Shown here piece after piece: positions 26,094 through 40,700 of a DNA stretch of 64,000 nt. How positions within the stretch are numbered: the stretch's first letter is position 1; each line of letters opens with the position of its first letter. Location of the stretch: the NCBI GenBank assembly GCA_031769625.1, contig JAUIMM010000602.1, forward strand, positions 310,001 to 374,000. The letters run 5' to 3'. The stretch comes from Taudactylus pleione (taxonomy: Eukaryota > Chordata > Amphibia > Anura > Myobatrachidae). Below the pieces are notes generated by a model, which saw only the letters and a program-made list of their open reading frames with translations, made no database searches and was not told the origin of the DNA. The translations under genes were made by a program, and so were the position numbers.

Positions 26094-26528
26094 ACTGGGT
26101 ACAAACAAGAACCATATACTGCAGAGTGTGTGAGTCAGATTCACATGCAGTAATAGGAGGGACAGCTTGCAGAGGCCCAGCTGGCTTTAGCTGCACATAT
26201 TATAGGCTGGGGATATACAGACTGGATACAAACAAGAACCGTATACTGCAGAGTGGGTGAGTCAGAGTCACATGCAGTAATAGGAGGGACAGCTTGCAGA
26301 GGCCCAGCTGGCTTTAGCTGCACATATTATAGGCTGGGGATATACAGACTGGGTACATACAAGAACCATATACTGCAGAGTGGGTGAGTCAGAGTCACAT
26401 GCAGTAATAGGAGGCACAGCTTGCAGAGGCCTAGCTGGCTTTAGCTGCACATATTATAGGCTGGAGATATACAGACTGGGTACATACAAGAACCATATAC
26501 TGCAGAGTGGGTGAGTCAGAGTCACATG

Positions 26529-28482
26529 CAGTAATAGGAGGGACAGCTTGCAGAGGCCCAGCTGGATTTAGCTGCACATATTATAGGCTGGGGATATACA
26601 GACTGGATACAAACAAGAACCATATGCTGCAGAGTGGGTGAGTCAGAGTCACATGCAGCAATAGGAGGGACAGCTTGCAGAGGCCCAGCTGGCTTTAGCT
26701 GCACATATTATAGGCTGGGGATATACAGACTGGATACAAACAAGAACCGTATACTGCAGAGTGGGTGAGTCAGAGTCACATGCAGTAATAGGAGGGACAG
26801 CTTGCAGAGGCCCAGCTGGCTTTAGCTGCACATATTATAGGCTGGAGATATACAGACTGGGTACATACAAGAACCATATACTGCAGAGTGGGTGAGTCAG
26901 AGTCACATGCAGTAAGTGGAGGGACAGCTTGCAGAGGCCCAGCTGGCTTTAGCTGCACATATTATAGACTGGGGATATACAGACTGGGTACATACAAGAA
27001 CCATATACTGCAGAGTGGATGAGTCAGAGTCACATGCAGTAATAGGAGGCACAGCTTGCAGAGGCCTAGCTGGCTTTAGCTGCACATATTATAGGCTGGA
27101 GATATACAGACTGGGTACATACAAGAACCATATACTGCAGAGTGGGTGAGTCAGAGTCACATGCAGTAATAGGAGGGACAGCTAGCATAGGTCCAGCTGG
27201 CTTTAGCTGCACATAGTATAGGCTGGGGATATACAGAGTGGATACAAACAAGAACCATATGCTGCAGAGTGGGTGAGTCAGAGTCACATACAGTAATAGG
27301 AGGGACAGCTTGCAGAGACCCAGCTGGCTTTAGCTGCACATATTACAGGCTGGGGATATACAGACTGAGTACATACAAGAACCATATACTGCAGAGTGGA
27401 TGAGTCAGAGTCACATGCAGTAATAGGAGGCACAGCTTGCAGAGGCCCAGCTGGCTTTAGCTGCACATATTATAGGCTGGGGATATACAGACTGGGTACA
27501 AACAAGAACCATATACTGCAGAGTGGATGAGTCAGAGTCACATGCAGTAATAGGAGGCACAGCTTGCAGAGGCCCAGCTGGCTTTAGCTGCACATCTTAT
27601 AGGCTGGGGATATACAGACTGGGTACAAACAAGAACCATATACTGCAGAGTGGATGAGTCAGAGTCACATACAGTAATAGGAGGGACAGCTTGCAGAGGC
27701 CTAGCTGGCTTTAGCTGCACATATTATAGGCTGGAGATATACAGACTGGGTACATACAAGAACCATATACTGCAGAGTGGGTGAGTCAGAGTCACATGCA
27801 GCAATAGGAGGGACAGCTTGCAGAGGCCCAGCTGGCTTTAGCTGCACATATTATAGGCTGGGGATATACAGACTGGATACAAACAAGAACCGTATACTGC
27901 AGAGTGGATGAGTGAGTCACATGCAGCAATAGGAGGGACAGCTTGCAGAGGCCCAGCTGGCTTTAGCTGCACATATTATAGGCTGGAGATATACAGACTG
28001 GGTACATACAAGAACCATATACTGCAGAGTGGGTGAGTCAGAGTCACATGCAGTAATAGGAGGGACAGCTTGCAGAGGCCCAGCTGGCTTTAGCTGCACA
28101 TATTATAGGCTGGGGATATACAGACTGGGTACAAACAAGAACCATATACTGCAGAGTGGGTGAGTCAGAGTCACATGCAGTAATAGGAGGGACAGCTTGC
28201 AGAGGCCCAGCTGGATTTAGCTGCACATATTATAGGCAGAGGATATACAGACTGGATACAAACAAGAACCATATACTGCAGAGTGGGTGAGTCAGAGTCA
28301 CATGCAGTAACAGGAGGGACAGCTTGCAGAGGCCCAGCTGGCTTTAGCTGCACATAGTATAGGCTGGGGATATACAGAGTGGATACAAACAAGAACCATA
28401 TGCTGCAGAGTGGATGAGTCAGAGTCACATGCAGCAATAGGAGGAACAGCTTGCAGAGGCCCAGCTGGCTTTAGCTGCACAT
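26529..28482 (+). repeat. About 5-kb unit, segment F2, copy 1
   Basis: It matches 31734-33687 at an offset of 5,205 bp (41 monomers minus 2 bp). Shared rare markers are cagtaagtggagg (near 26912 and 32117), ttatagactgg (near 26965 and 32170), the GCTAGC cluster (27181 and 32386), a cacatcttatagg monomer (near 27595 and 32800) and the same 2-bp deletion (27913 and 33118). A short stretch near 27.23-27.3 kb differs at several sites at once, which looks like gene conversion. Confidence 0.85.
27911..27919 (+). other. 2-bp deletion in the GAGTCA direct repeat
   Basis: Deleted form gatgagtgagtcac, following an aaccgtatac monomer. The same allele in the same context is at 33111-33124 and 57171-57181, so these three are copies of one event carried by block duplication. 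TGAGTCA is retained. Confidence 0.95.
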
Positions 28483-29729
28483 AGTATAGGCTGGGGATAT
28501 ACAGAGTGGATACAAACAAGAACCATATGCTGCAGAGTGGGTGAGTCAGAGTCACATGCAGTAATAGGAGGGACAGCTTGCAGAGGCCCAGCTGGCTTTA
28601 GCTGCACATATTATAGGCTGGGGATATACAGACTGGGTACAAACAAGAACCATATACTGCAGAGTGGGTGAGTCAGAGTCACATGCAGTAATAGGAGGGA
28701 CAGCTTGCAGAGACCCAGCTGGCTTTAGCTGCACATATTATAGGCTGGGGATATACAGACTGGATACAAACAAGAACCATATACTGCAGAGTGGGTGAGT
28801 CAGAGTCACATACAGTAATAGGAGGGACAGCTTGCAGTGGCCCAGCTGGCTTTAGCTGCACATATTATAGGCTGGAGATATACAGACTGGGTACAAACAA
28901 GAACCATATACTGCAGAGTGTGTGAGTCAGATTCACATGCAGCAATAGGAGGGACAGCTTGCAGAGGCCCAGCTGGATTTAGCTGCACATATTATAGGCT
29001 GGAGATATACAGACTGGGTACATACAAGAACCATATACTGCAGAGTGGGTGAGTCAGAGTCACATGCAGCAATAGGAGGGACAGCTTGCAGAGGCCCAGC
29101 TGGCTTTAGCTGCACATATTATAGGCTGGGGATATACAGACTGGATACAAACAAGAACCATATACTGCAGAGTGGGTGAGTCAGAGTCACATGCAGTAAT
29201 AGGAGGGACAGCTTGCAGAGGCCCAGCTGGCTTTAGCTGCACATATTATAGGCTGGGGATATACAGACTGGATACAAACAAGAACCATATACTGCAGAGT
29301 GGGTGAGTCAGAGTCACATACAGTAATAGGAGGGACAGCTTGCAGAGGCCCAGCTGGCTTTAGCTGCACATATTATAGGCTGGAGATATACAGACTGGGT
29401 ACAAACAAGAGCCATATACTGCAGAGTGGGTGAGTCAGAGTCACATGCAGTAATAGGAGGGACAGCTTGCAGAGGCCCAGCTGGCTTTAGCTGCACATAT
29501 TATAGGCTGGGGATATACAGACTGGGTACAAACAAGAACCATATGCTGCAGAGTGGGTGAGTCAGAGTCACATGCAGTAATAGGAGGGACAGCTTGCAGA
29601 GACCCAGCTGGCTTTAGCTGCACATATTATAGGCTGGGGATATACAGACTGGATACAAACAAGAACCATATACTGCAGAGTGGGTGAGTCAGAGTCACAT
29701 GCAGTAATAGGAGGGACAGCTTGCAGAGG

Positions 29730-31044
29730 CCCAGCTGGCTTTAGCTGCACATATTATAGGCTGGGGATATACAGACTGGATACAAACAAGAACCATATAC
29801 TGCAGAGTGGGTGAGTCAGAGTCACATACAGTAATAGGAGGGACAGCTTGCAGAGGCCTAGCTGGCTTTAGCTGCACATATTATAGGCTGGAGATATACA
29901 GACTGGGTACAAACAAGAACCATATACTGCAGAGTGGGTGAGTCAGAGTCACATGCAGCAATAGGAGGGACAGCTTGCAGAGGCCCAGCTGGATTTAGCT
30001 GCACATATTATAGGCTGAGGATATACAGACTGGATACAAACAAGAACCATATACTGCAGAGTGGGTGAGTCAGAGTCACATGCAGTAATAGGAGGGACAG
30101 CTTGCAGAGGCCCAGCTGGCTTTAGCTGCACATATTATAGGCTGGGGATATACAGACTGGGTACAAACAAGAACCATATGCTGCAGAGTGGATGAGTCAG
30201 AGTCACATGCAGTAATAGGAGGGACAGCTAGCATAGGTCCAGCTGGCTTTAGCTGCACATAGTATAGGCTGGGGATATACAGAGTGGATACAAACAAGAA
30301 CCATATACTGCAGAGTGGATGAGTCAGAGTCACATACAGTAATAGGAGGGACAGCTTGCAGAGACCCAGCTGGCTTTAGCTGCACATATTATAGGCTGGG
30401 GATATACAGACTGGATACAAACAAGAGCCATATACTGCAGAGTGGATGAGTCAGAGTCACATGCAGCAATAGGAGGGACAGCTTGCAGAGGCCCAGCTGG
30501 CTTTAGCTGCACATATTATAGGCTGGGGATATACAGACTGGATACAAACAAGAGCCATATACTGCAGAGTGGGTGAGTCAGAGTCACATGCAGTAATAGG
30601 AGGGACAGCTTGCAGAGGCCCAGCTGGCTTTAGCTGCACATAGTATAGGCTGGGGATATACAGACTGGGTACATACAAGAACCATATACTGCAGAGTGGA
30701 TGAGTCAGAGTCACATGCAGTAATAGGAGGCACAGCTTGCAGAGGCCTAGCTGGCTTTAGCTGCACATATTATAGGCTGGAGATATACAGACTGGGTACA
30801 TACAAGAACCATATACTGCAGAGTGGGTGAGTCAGAGTCACATGCAGTAATAGGAGGGACAGCTTGCAGAGGCCCAGCTGGCTTTAGCTGCACATATTAT
30901 AGGCTGGGGATATACAGACTGGGTACAAACAAGAACCATATACTGCAGAGTGGGTGAGTCAGAGTCACATGCAGCAATAGGAGGGACAGCTTGCAGTGGC
31001 CCAGCTGGCTTTAGCTGCACATATTATAGGCTGGGGATATACAG
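29730..31044 (+). repeat. About 5-kb unit, segment F1, copy 2
   Basis: Counterpart of 24779-26093, in the same order with the same rare cluster. Beyond 31044 the two copies differ by one lost and three gained monomers, after which the match resumes at an offset of 5,205 bp. Confidence 0.85.
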
Positions 31045-31733
31045 ACTGGATACAAACAAGAACCGTATACTGCAGAGTGGGTGAGTCAGAGTCACATGCA
31101 GTAATAGGAGGGACAGCTTGCAGAGGCCCAGCTGGCTTTAGCTGCACATATTATAGGCTGGAGATATACAGACTGGGTACATACAAGAACCATATACTGC
31201 AGAGTGGGTGAGTCAGAGTCACATGCAGTAATAGGAGGCACAGCTTGCAGAGGCCTAGCTGGCTTTAGCTGCACATATTATAGGCTGGAGATATACAGAC
31301 TGGGTACATACAAGAACCATATACTGCAGAGTGGGTGAGTCAGAGTCACATGCAGTAATAGGAGGGACAGCTTGCAGAGGCCCAGCTGGCTTTAGCTGCA
31401 CATATTATAGGCTGGGGATATACATACTGGATACAAACAAGAGCCATATACTGCAGAGTGGGTGAGTCAGAGTCACATGCAGTAATAGGAGGGACAGCTT
31501 GCAGAGGCCCAGCTGGATTTAGCTGCACATATTATAGGCTGGGGATATACAGACTGGGTACATACAAGAACCATATACTGCAGAGTGGATGAGTCAGAGT
31601 CACATACAGTAATAGGAGGGACAGCTTGCAGAGACCCAGCTGGCTTTAGCTGCACATATTATAGGCTGGGGATATACAGACTGGGTACATACAAGAACCA
31701 TATACTGCAGAGTGTGTGAGTCAGAGTCACATA

Positions 31734-33687
31734 CAGTAATAGGAGGGACAGCTTGCAGAGGCCCAGCTGGATTTAGCTGCACATATTATAGGCTGGGGAT
31801 ATACAGACTGGATACAAACAAGAACCATATGCTGCAGAGTGGGTGAGTCAGAGTCACATGCAGCAATAGGAGGGACAGCTTGCAGAGGCCCAGCTGGCTT
31901 TAGCTGCACATATTATAGGCTGGGGATATACAGACTGGATACAAACAAGAACCGTATACTGCAGAGTGGGTGAGTCAGAGTCACATGCAGTAATAGGAGG
32001 GACAGCATGCAGAGGCCCAGCTGGCTTTAGCTGCACATATTATAGGCTGGAGATATACAGACTGGGTACATACAAGAACCATATACTGCAGAGTGGGTGA
32101 GTCAGAGTCACATGCAGTAAGTGGAGGGACAGCTTGCAGAGGCCCAGCTGGCTTTAGCTGCACATATTATAGACTGGGGATATACAGACTGGGTACATAC
32201 AAGAACCATATACTGCAGAGTGGATGAGTCAGAGTCACATGCAGTAATAGGAGGCACAGCTTGCAGAGGCCTAGCTGGCTTTAGCTGCACATATTATAGG
32301 CTGGAGATATACAGACTGGGTACATACAAGAACCATATACTGCAGAGTGGGTGAGTCAGAGTCACATGCAGTAATAGGAGGGACAGCTAGCATAGGTCCA
32401 GCTGGCTTTAGCTGCACATAGTATAGGCTGGGGATATACAGACTGGGTACATACAAGAACCATATACTGCAGAGTGGATGAGTCAGAGTCACATGCAGTA
32501 ATAGGAGGGACAGCTTGCAGAGACCCAGCTGGCTTTAGCTGCACATATTACAGGCTGGGGATATACAGACTGAGTACATACAAGAACCATATACTGCAGA
32601 GTGGATGAGTCAGAGTCACATGCAGTAATAGGAGGCACAGCTTGCAGAGGCCCAGCTGGCTTTAGCTGCACATATTATAGGCTGGGGATATACAGACTGG
32701 GTACAAACAAGAACCATATACTGCAGAGTGGATGAGTCAGAGTCACATGCAGTAATAGGAGGCACAGCTTGCAGAGGCCCAGCTGGCTTTAGCTGCACAT
32801 CTTATAGGCTGGGGATATACAGACTGGGTACAAACAAGAACCATATACTGCAGAGTGGATGAGTCAGAGTCACATACAGTAATAGGAGGGACAGCTTGCA
32901 GAGGCCTAGCTGGCTTTAGCTGCACATATTATAGGCTGGAGATATACAGACTGGGTACATACAAGAACCATATACTGCAGAGTGGGTGAGTCAGAGTCAC
33001 ATGCAGCAATAGGAGGGACAGCTTGCAGAGGCCCAGCTGGCTTTAGCTGCACATATTATAGGCTGGGGATATACAGACTGGATACAAACAAGAACCGTAT
33101 ACTGCAGAGTGGATGAGTGAGTCACATGCAGCAATAGGAGGGACAGCTTGCAGAGGCCCAGCTGGCTTTAGCTGCACATATTATAGGCTGGAGATATACA
33201 GACTGGGTACATACAAGAACCATATACTGCAGAGTGGGTGAGTCAGAGTCACATGCAGTAATAGGAGGGACAGCTTGCAGAGGCCCAGCTGGCTTTAGCT
33301 GCACATATTATAGGCTGGGGATATACAGACTGGGTACAAACAAGAACCATATACTGCAGAGTGGGTGAGTCAGAGTCACATGCAGTAATAGGAGGGACAG
33401 CTTGCAGAGGCCCAGCTGGATTTAGCTGCACATATTATAGGCAGAGGATATACAGACTGGATACAAACAAGAACCATATACTGCAGAGTGGGTGAGTCAG
33501 AGTCACATGCAGTAACAGGAGGGACAGCTTGCAGAGGCCCAGCTGGCTTTAGCTGCACATAGTATAGGCTGGGGATATACAGAGTGGATACAAACAAGAA
33601 CCATATGCTGCAGAGTGGATGAGTCAGAGTCACATGCAGCAATAGGAGGAACAGCTTGCAGAGGCCCAGCTGGCTTTAGCTGCACAT
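31734..33687 (+). repeat. About 5-kb unit, segment F2, copy 2
   Basis: Counterpart of 26529-28482. Private changes include gacagcatgc near 32006. It ends where copy 1 has catagtatagg and this copy has catattatagg. Confidence 0.85.
33111..33124 (+). other. 2-bp deletion in the GAGTCA direct repeat (copy)
   Basis: Same allele and context as 27911-27919, at an offset of 5,205 bp. TGAGTCA is retained at 33118-33124. Confidence 0.95.
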
Positions 33688-34682
33688 ATTATAGGCTGGG
33701 GATATACAGACTGGGTACAAACAAGAACCATATACTGCAGAGTGGGTGAGTCAGAGTCACATGCAGTAATAGGAGGGACAGCTTGCAGAGGCCCAGCTGG
33801 CTTTAGCTGCACATATTATAGGCTGGGGATATACAGACTGGGTACAAACAAGAACCATATACTGCAGAGTGGATGAGTCAGAGTCACATGCAACAATAGG
33901 AGGGACAGCTTGCAGAGACCCAGCTGGCTTTAGCTGCACATATTATAGGCTGGGGATATACAGACTGGGTACAAACAAGAACCATATACTGCAGAGTGGG
34001 TGAGTCAGAGTCACATGCAGCAATAGGAGGGACAGCTTGCAGAGGCCCAGCTGGATTTAGCTGCACATATTATAGGCTGGAGATATACAGACTGGATACA
34101 AACAAGAACCATATACTGCAGAGTGGGTGAGTCAGAGTCACATGCAGCAATAGGAGGGACAGCTTGCAGAGGCCCAGCTGGATTTAGCTGCACATATTAT
34201 AGGCTGGAGATATACAGACTGGGTACATACAAGAACCATATACTGCAGAGTGGGTGAGTCAGAGTCACATGCAGCAATAGGAGGGACAGCTTGCAGAGGC
34301 CCAGCTGGCTTTAGCTGCACATATTATAGGCTGGGGATATACAGACTGGATACAAACAAGAACCATATACTGCAGAGTGGGTGAGTCAGAGTCACATGCA
34401 GTAATAGGAGGGACAGCTTGCAGAGGCCCAGCTGGCTTTAGCTGCACATATTATAGGCTGGGGATATACAGAGTGGATACAAACAAGAGCCATATACTGC
34501 AGAGTGGGTGAGTCAGAGTCACATACAGTAATAGGAGGGACAGCTTGCAGAGGCCCAGCTGGCTTTAGCTGCACATATTATAGGCTGGAGATATACAGAC
34601 TGGGTACAAACAAGAACCATATACTGCAGAGTGTGTGAGTCAGATTCACATGCAGTAATAGGAGGGACAGCTTGCAGAGGCC

Positions 34683-36168
34683 CAGCTGGCTTTAGCTGCA
34701 CATATTATAGGCTGGAGATATACAGACTGGGTACATACAAGAACCATATACTGCAGAGTGGGTGAGTCAGAGTCACATGCAGTAATAGGAGGGACAGCTT
34801 GCAGAGGCCCAGCTGGCTTTAGCTGCACATATTATAGGCTGGGGATATACAGACTGGGTACAAACAAGAACCATATACTGCAGAGTGGGTGAGTCAGAGT
34901 CACATGCAGTAATAGGAGGGACAGCTTGCAGAGGCCCAGCTGGATTTAGCTGCACATATTATAGGCAGAGGATATACAGACTGGATACAAACAAGAACCA
35001 TATACTGCAGAGTGGGTGAGTCAGAGTCACATGCAGTAACAGGAGGGACAGCTTGCAGAGGCCCAGCTGGCTTTAGCTGCACATAGTATAGGCTGGGGAT
35101 ATACAGAGTGGATACAAACAAGAACCATATGCTGCAGAGTGGATGAGTCAGAGTCACATGCAGCAATAGGAGGAACAGCTTGCAGAGGCCCAGCTGGCTT
35201 TAGCTGCACATATTATAGGCTGGGGATATACAGACTGGGTACAAACAAGAACCATATACTGCAGAGTGGGTGAGTCAGAGTCACATGCAGTAATAGGAGG
35301 GACAGCTTGCAGAGACCCAGCTGGCTTTAGCTGCACATATTATAGGCTGGGGATATACAGACTGGATACAAACAAGAACCATATACTGCAGAGTGGATGA
35401 GTCAGAGTCACATGCAGTAATAGGAGGGACAGCTTGCAGAGGCCCAGCTGGCTTTAGCTGCACATATTATAGGCTGGGGATATACAGACTGGATACAAAC
35501 AAGAACCATATACTGCAGAGTGGGTGAGTCAGAGTCACATACAGTAATAGGAGGGACAGCTTGCAGTGGCCCAGCTGGCTTTAGCTGCACATATTATAGG
35601 CTGGGGATATACAGACTGGGTACAAACAAGAACCATATACTGCAGAGTGGGTGAGTCAGAGTCACATGCAGCAATAGGAGGGACAGCTTGCAGAGGCCCA
35701 GCTGGATTTAGCTGCACATATTATAGGCTGGAGATATACAGACTGGGTACAAACAAGAACCATATACTGCAGAGTGTGTGAGTCAGATTCACATGCAGCA
35801 ATAGGAGGGACAGCTTGCAGAGGCCCAGCTGGATTTAGCTGCACATATTATAGGCTGGAGATATACAGACTGGGTACAAACAAGAACCATATACTGCAGA
35901 GTGGGTGAGTCAGAGTCACATGCAGCAATAGGAGGGACAGCTTGCAGAGGCCCAGCTGGCTTTAGCTGCACATATTATAGGCTGGGGATATACAGACTGG
36001 ATACAAACAAGAACCATATGCTGCAGAGTGGGTGAGTCAGAGTCACATACAGTAATAGGAGGGACAGCTTGCAGAGGCCCAGCTGGCTTTAGCTGCACAT
36101 ATTATAGGCTGGAGATATACAGACTGGGTACAAACAAGAACCATATACTGCAGAGTGTGTGAGTCAGA
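34683..36168 (+). repeat. Block B2, copy 1
   Basis: It matches 59121-60606 at an offset of 24,438 bp. Shared rare markers are ttataggcagagg (34964 and 59402), cagtaacagg (about 35033 and 59471), ggaggaacag, gcagtggccc (about 35563 and 60001) and a gtgtgtgag/cagattcac monomer. Differences were seen at the aagaaccatat site near 35633, which reads aagagccgtat near 60069. Confidence 0.8.
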
Positions 36169-37700
36169 TTCACATGCAGTAATAGGAGGGACAGCTTGCA
36201 GAGGCCCAGCTGGCTTTAGCTGCACATATTATAGGCTGGGGATATACAGACTGGGTACAAACAAGAACCATATGCTGCAGAGTGGATGAGTCAGAGTCAC
36301 ATGCAGCAATAGGAGGGACAGCTTGCAGAGGCCCAGCTGGCTTTAGCTGCACATATTATAGGCTGGGGATATACAGACTGGGTACAAACAAGAACCATAT
36401 ACTGCAGAGTGGGTGAGTCAGAGTCACATGCAGTAATAGGAGGGACAGCTTGCAGAGGCCCAGCTGGATTTAGCTGCACATATTATAGGCTGGGGATATA
36501 CAGACTGGATACAAACAAGAGCCATATACTGCAGAGTGGGTGAGTCAGAGTCACATGCAGTAATAGGAGGGACAGCTTGCAGAGGCCCAGCTGGCTTTAG
36601 CTGCACATATTATAGGCTGGGGATATACAGACTGGGTACAAACAAGAACCATATACTGCAGAGTGGGTGAGTCAGAGTCACATGCAGTAATAGGAGGGAC
36701 AGCTTGCAGAGGCCCAGCTGGCTTTAGCTGCACATATTATAGGCTGGGGATATACAGACTGGGTACATACAAGAACCATATACTGCAGAGTGGGTGAGTC
36801 AGAGTCACATGCAGCAATAGGAGGGACAGCTTGCAGAGGCCCAGCTGGCTTTAGCTGCACATATTATAGCCTGGGGATATACAGACTGGGTACAAAGAAG
36901 AACCATATGCTGCAGAGTGGATGAGTCAGAGTCACATGCAGTAATAGGAGGGACAGCTTGCAGAGGCCCAGCTGGCTTTAGCTGCACATAGTATAGGCTG
37001 GGGATATACAGAGTGGATACAAACAAGAACCATATGCTGCAGAGTGGGTGAGTCAGAATCACATGCAGTAATAGGAGGGACAGCTTGCAGAGACCCAGCT
37101 GGCTTTAGCTGCACATATTATAGGCTGGGGACATACAGACTGGGTACATACAAGAACCATATACTGCAGAGTGGATGAGTCAGAGTCACATGCAGTAATA
37201 GGAGGCACAGCTTGCAGAGGCCCAGCTGGCTTTAGCTGCACATATTATAGGCTGGGGATATACAGACTGGGTACAAACAAGAACCATATACTGCAGAGTG
37301 GGTGAGTCAGAGTCACATGCAGTAATAGGAGGCACAGCTTGCAGAGGCCTAGCTGGCTTTAGCTGCACATATTATAGGCTAGAGATATACAGACTGGGTA
37401 CATACAAGAACTATATACTGCAGAGTGGGTGAGTCAGAGTCACATGCAGTATTAGGAGGGACAGCTTGCAGAGGCCCAGCTGGCTTTAGCTGCACATATT
37501 ATAGGCTGGGGATATACAGACTGGGTACAAACAAGAACCATATACTGCAGAGTGGGTGAGTCAGAGTCACATGCAGCAATAGGAGGGACAGCTTGCAGAG
37601 GCCCAGCTGGATTTAGCTGCACATAGTATAGGCTGGGGATATACAGAGTGGATACAAACAAGAACCATATGCTGCAGAGTGGGTGAGTCAGAGTCATATA
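36169..37700 (+). repeat. Satellite between blocks B2 and C, no clear long partner
   Basis: These are ordinary monomers for which I found no partner longer than a few hundred bases in the window. Private changes include ttatagcctgg near 36870, aactatatac near 37411, cagtattagg near 37448 and gtcatatac near 37695. The last of these marks the left edge of block C. Confidence 0.7.
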
Positions 37701-40700
37701 CAGTAATAGGAGGGACAGCTTGCAGAGGCCCAGCTGGCTTTAGCTGCACATATTATAGGCTGGGGATATACAGACTGGGTACAAACAAGAACCATATACT
37801 GCAAAGTGGATGAGTCAGAGTCACATACAGTAATAGGAGGGACAGCTTGCAGAGACCCAGCTGGCTTTAGTTGCACATATTATAGGCTGGGGATATACAG
37901 ACTGGATACAAACAAGAGCCATATACTGCAGAGTGGGTGAGTCAGAGTCACATGCAGTAATAGGAGGGACAGCTTGCAGAGGCCCAGCTGGCTTTAGCTG
38001 CACATATTATAGGCTGGGGATATACAGACTGGATACAAACAAGAGCCATATACTGCAGAGTGGATGAGTCAGAGTCACATGCAGCAATAGGAGGGACAGC
38101 TTGCAGAGGCCCAGCTGGCTTTAGCTGCACATATTATAGGCTGGGGATATACAGACTGGATACAAACAAGAGCCATATACTGCAGAGTGGGTGAGTCAGA
38201 GTCACATGCAGTAATAGGAGGGACAGCTTGCAGAGGCCCAGCTGGCTTTAGCTGCACATATTATAGGCTGGGGATATACAGACTGGGTACATACAAGAAC
38301 CATATACTGCAGAGTGGATGAGTCAGAGTCACTTGCAGTAATAGGAGGCACAGCTTGCAGAGGCCCAGCTGGCTTTAGCTGCACATATTATAGGCTGGAG
38401 ATATACAGACTGGGTACATACAAGAACCATATACTGCAGAGTGGGTGAGTCAGAGTCACATGCAGTAATAGGAGGGACAGCTTGCAGAGGCCCAGCTGGC
38501 TTTAGCTGCACATATTATAGGCTGGGGATATACAGACTGGGTACAAACAAGAACCATATACTGCAGAGTGGGTGAGTCAGAGTCACATGCAGTAATAGGA
38601 GGGACAGCTTGCAGAGGCCCAGCTGGCTTTAGGTGCACATATTATAGGCTGGGGATATACAGACTGGATACAAACAAGAACCGTATGCTGCAGAGTGGGT
38701 GAGTCAGAGTCACATGCAGCAATAGGAGGGACAGCTTGCAGAGGCCCAGCTGGCTTTAGCTGCACATATTATAGGCTGGGGATATACAGAGTGGATACAA
38801 ACAAGAACCGTATACTGCAGAGTGGGTGAGTCAGAGTCACATGCAGTAATAGGAGGGACAGCTTGCAGAGGCCCAGCTGGCTTTAGCTGCACATATTATA
38901 GGCTGGAGATATACAGACTGGGTACATACAAGAACCATATACTGCAGAGTGGGTGAGTCAGAGTCACATGCAGTAATAGGAGGGACAGCTTGCAGAGGCC
39001 CAGCTGGCTTTAGCTGCACATATTATAGGCTGGGGATATACAGACTGGATACAAACAAGAGCCATATACTGCAGAGTGGGTGAGTCAGAGTCACATGCAG
39101 TAATAGGAGGGACAGCTTGCAGAGGCCCAGCTGGCAGAGGCCCAGCTGGCTTTAGCTGCACATATTATAGGCTGGGGATATACAGACTGGGTACAAACAA
39201 GAACCATATACTGCAGAGTGGGTGAGTCAGAGTCACATGCAGTAATAGGAGGCACACCTTGCAGAGGCCTAGCTGGCTTTAGCTGCACATATTATAGGCT
39301 GGAGATATACAGACTGGGTACATACAAGAACCATATACTGCAGAGTGGGTGAGTCAGAGTCACATGCAGTAATAGGAGGGACAGCTTGCAGAGGCCCAGC
39401 TGGATTTAGCTGCACATATTATAGGCTGAGGATATACAGACTGGATACAAACAAGAACCATATACTGCAGAGTGGGTGAGTCAGATTCACATGCAGTAAT
39501 AGGAGGGACAGCTTGCAGAGGCCCAGCTGGCTTTAGCTGCACATATTATAGGCTGGGGATATACAGACTGGATACAAACAAGAGCCATATACTGCAGAGT
39601 GGGTGAGTCAGAGTCACATGCAGTAATAGGAGGGACAGCTTGCAGAGGCCCAGCTGGCTTTAGCTGCACATATTATAGGCTGGGGATATACAGACTGGAT
39701 ACAAACAAGAACCATATACTGCAGAGTGGATGAGTCAGAGTCACATGCAGTAATAGGAGGGACAGCTTGCAGAGGCCCAGCTGGCTTTAGCTGCACATAT
39801 TATAGGCTGGGGATATACAGACTGGGTACAAACAAGAACCATATACTGCAGAGTGGATGAGTCAGAGTCACATGCAGCAATAGGAGGGACAGCTTGCAGA
39901 GGCCCAGCTGGCTTTAGCTGCACATATTATAGGCTGGGGATATACAGACTGGGTACAAACAAGAACCATATGCTGCAGAGTGGATGAGTCAGAGTCACAT
40001 GCAGTAATAGAAGGGACAGCTTGCAGAGGCCCAGCTGGCTTTAGCTGCACATATTATAGGCTGGGGATATACAGACTGGGTACAAACAAGAACCATATAC
40101 TGCAGAGTGGATGAGTCAGAGTCACATACAGTAATAGGAGGGACAGCTTGCAGAGGCCCAGCTGGCTTTAGCTGCACATATTATAGGCTGGGGATATACA
40201 GACTGGATACAAACAAGAGCCATATACTGCAGAGTGGGTGAGTCAGAGTCACATGCAGTAATAGGAGGGACAGCTTGCAGAGACCCAGCTGGCTTTAGTT
40301 GCACATATTATAGGCTGGGGATATACAGACTGGATACAAACAAGAGCCATATACTGCAGAGTGGGTGAGTCAGAGTCACATGCAGTAATAGGAGGGACAG
40401 CTTGCAGAGGCCCAGCTGGCTTTAGCTGCACATATTATAGGCTGGGGATATACAGACTGGATACAAACAAGAGCCATATACTGCAGAGTGGGTGAGTCAG
40501 AGTCACATGCAGTAATAGGAGGGACAGCTTGCAGAGGCCCAGCTGGCTTTAGCTGCACATATTATAGGCTGAGGATTTACAGACTGGGTACATACAAGAA
40601 CCATATACTGCAGAGTGGGTGAGTCAGAGTCACATGCAGTAATAGGAGGGACAGCTTGCAGAGGCCCAGCTGGCTTTAGGTGCACATATTATAGGCTGGG

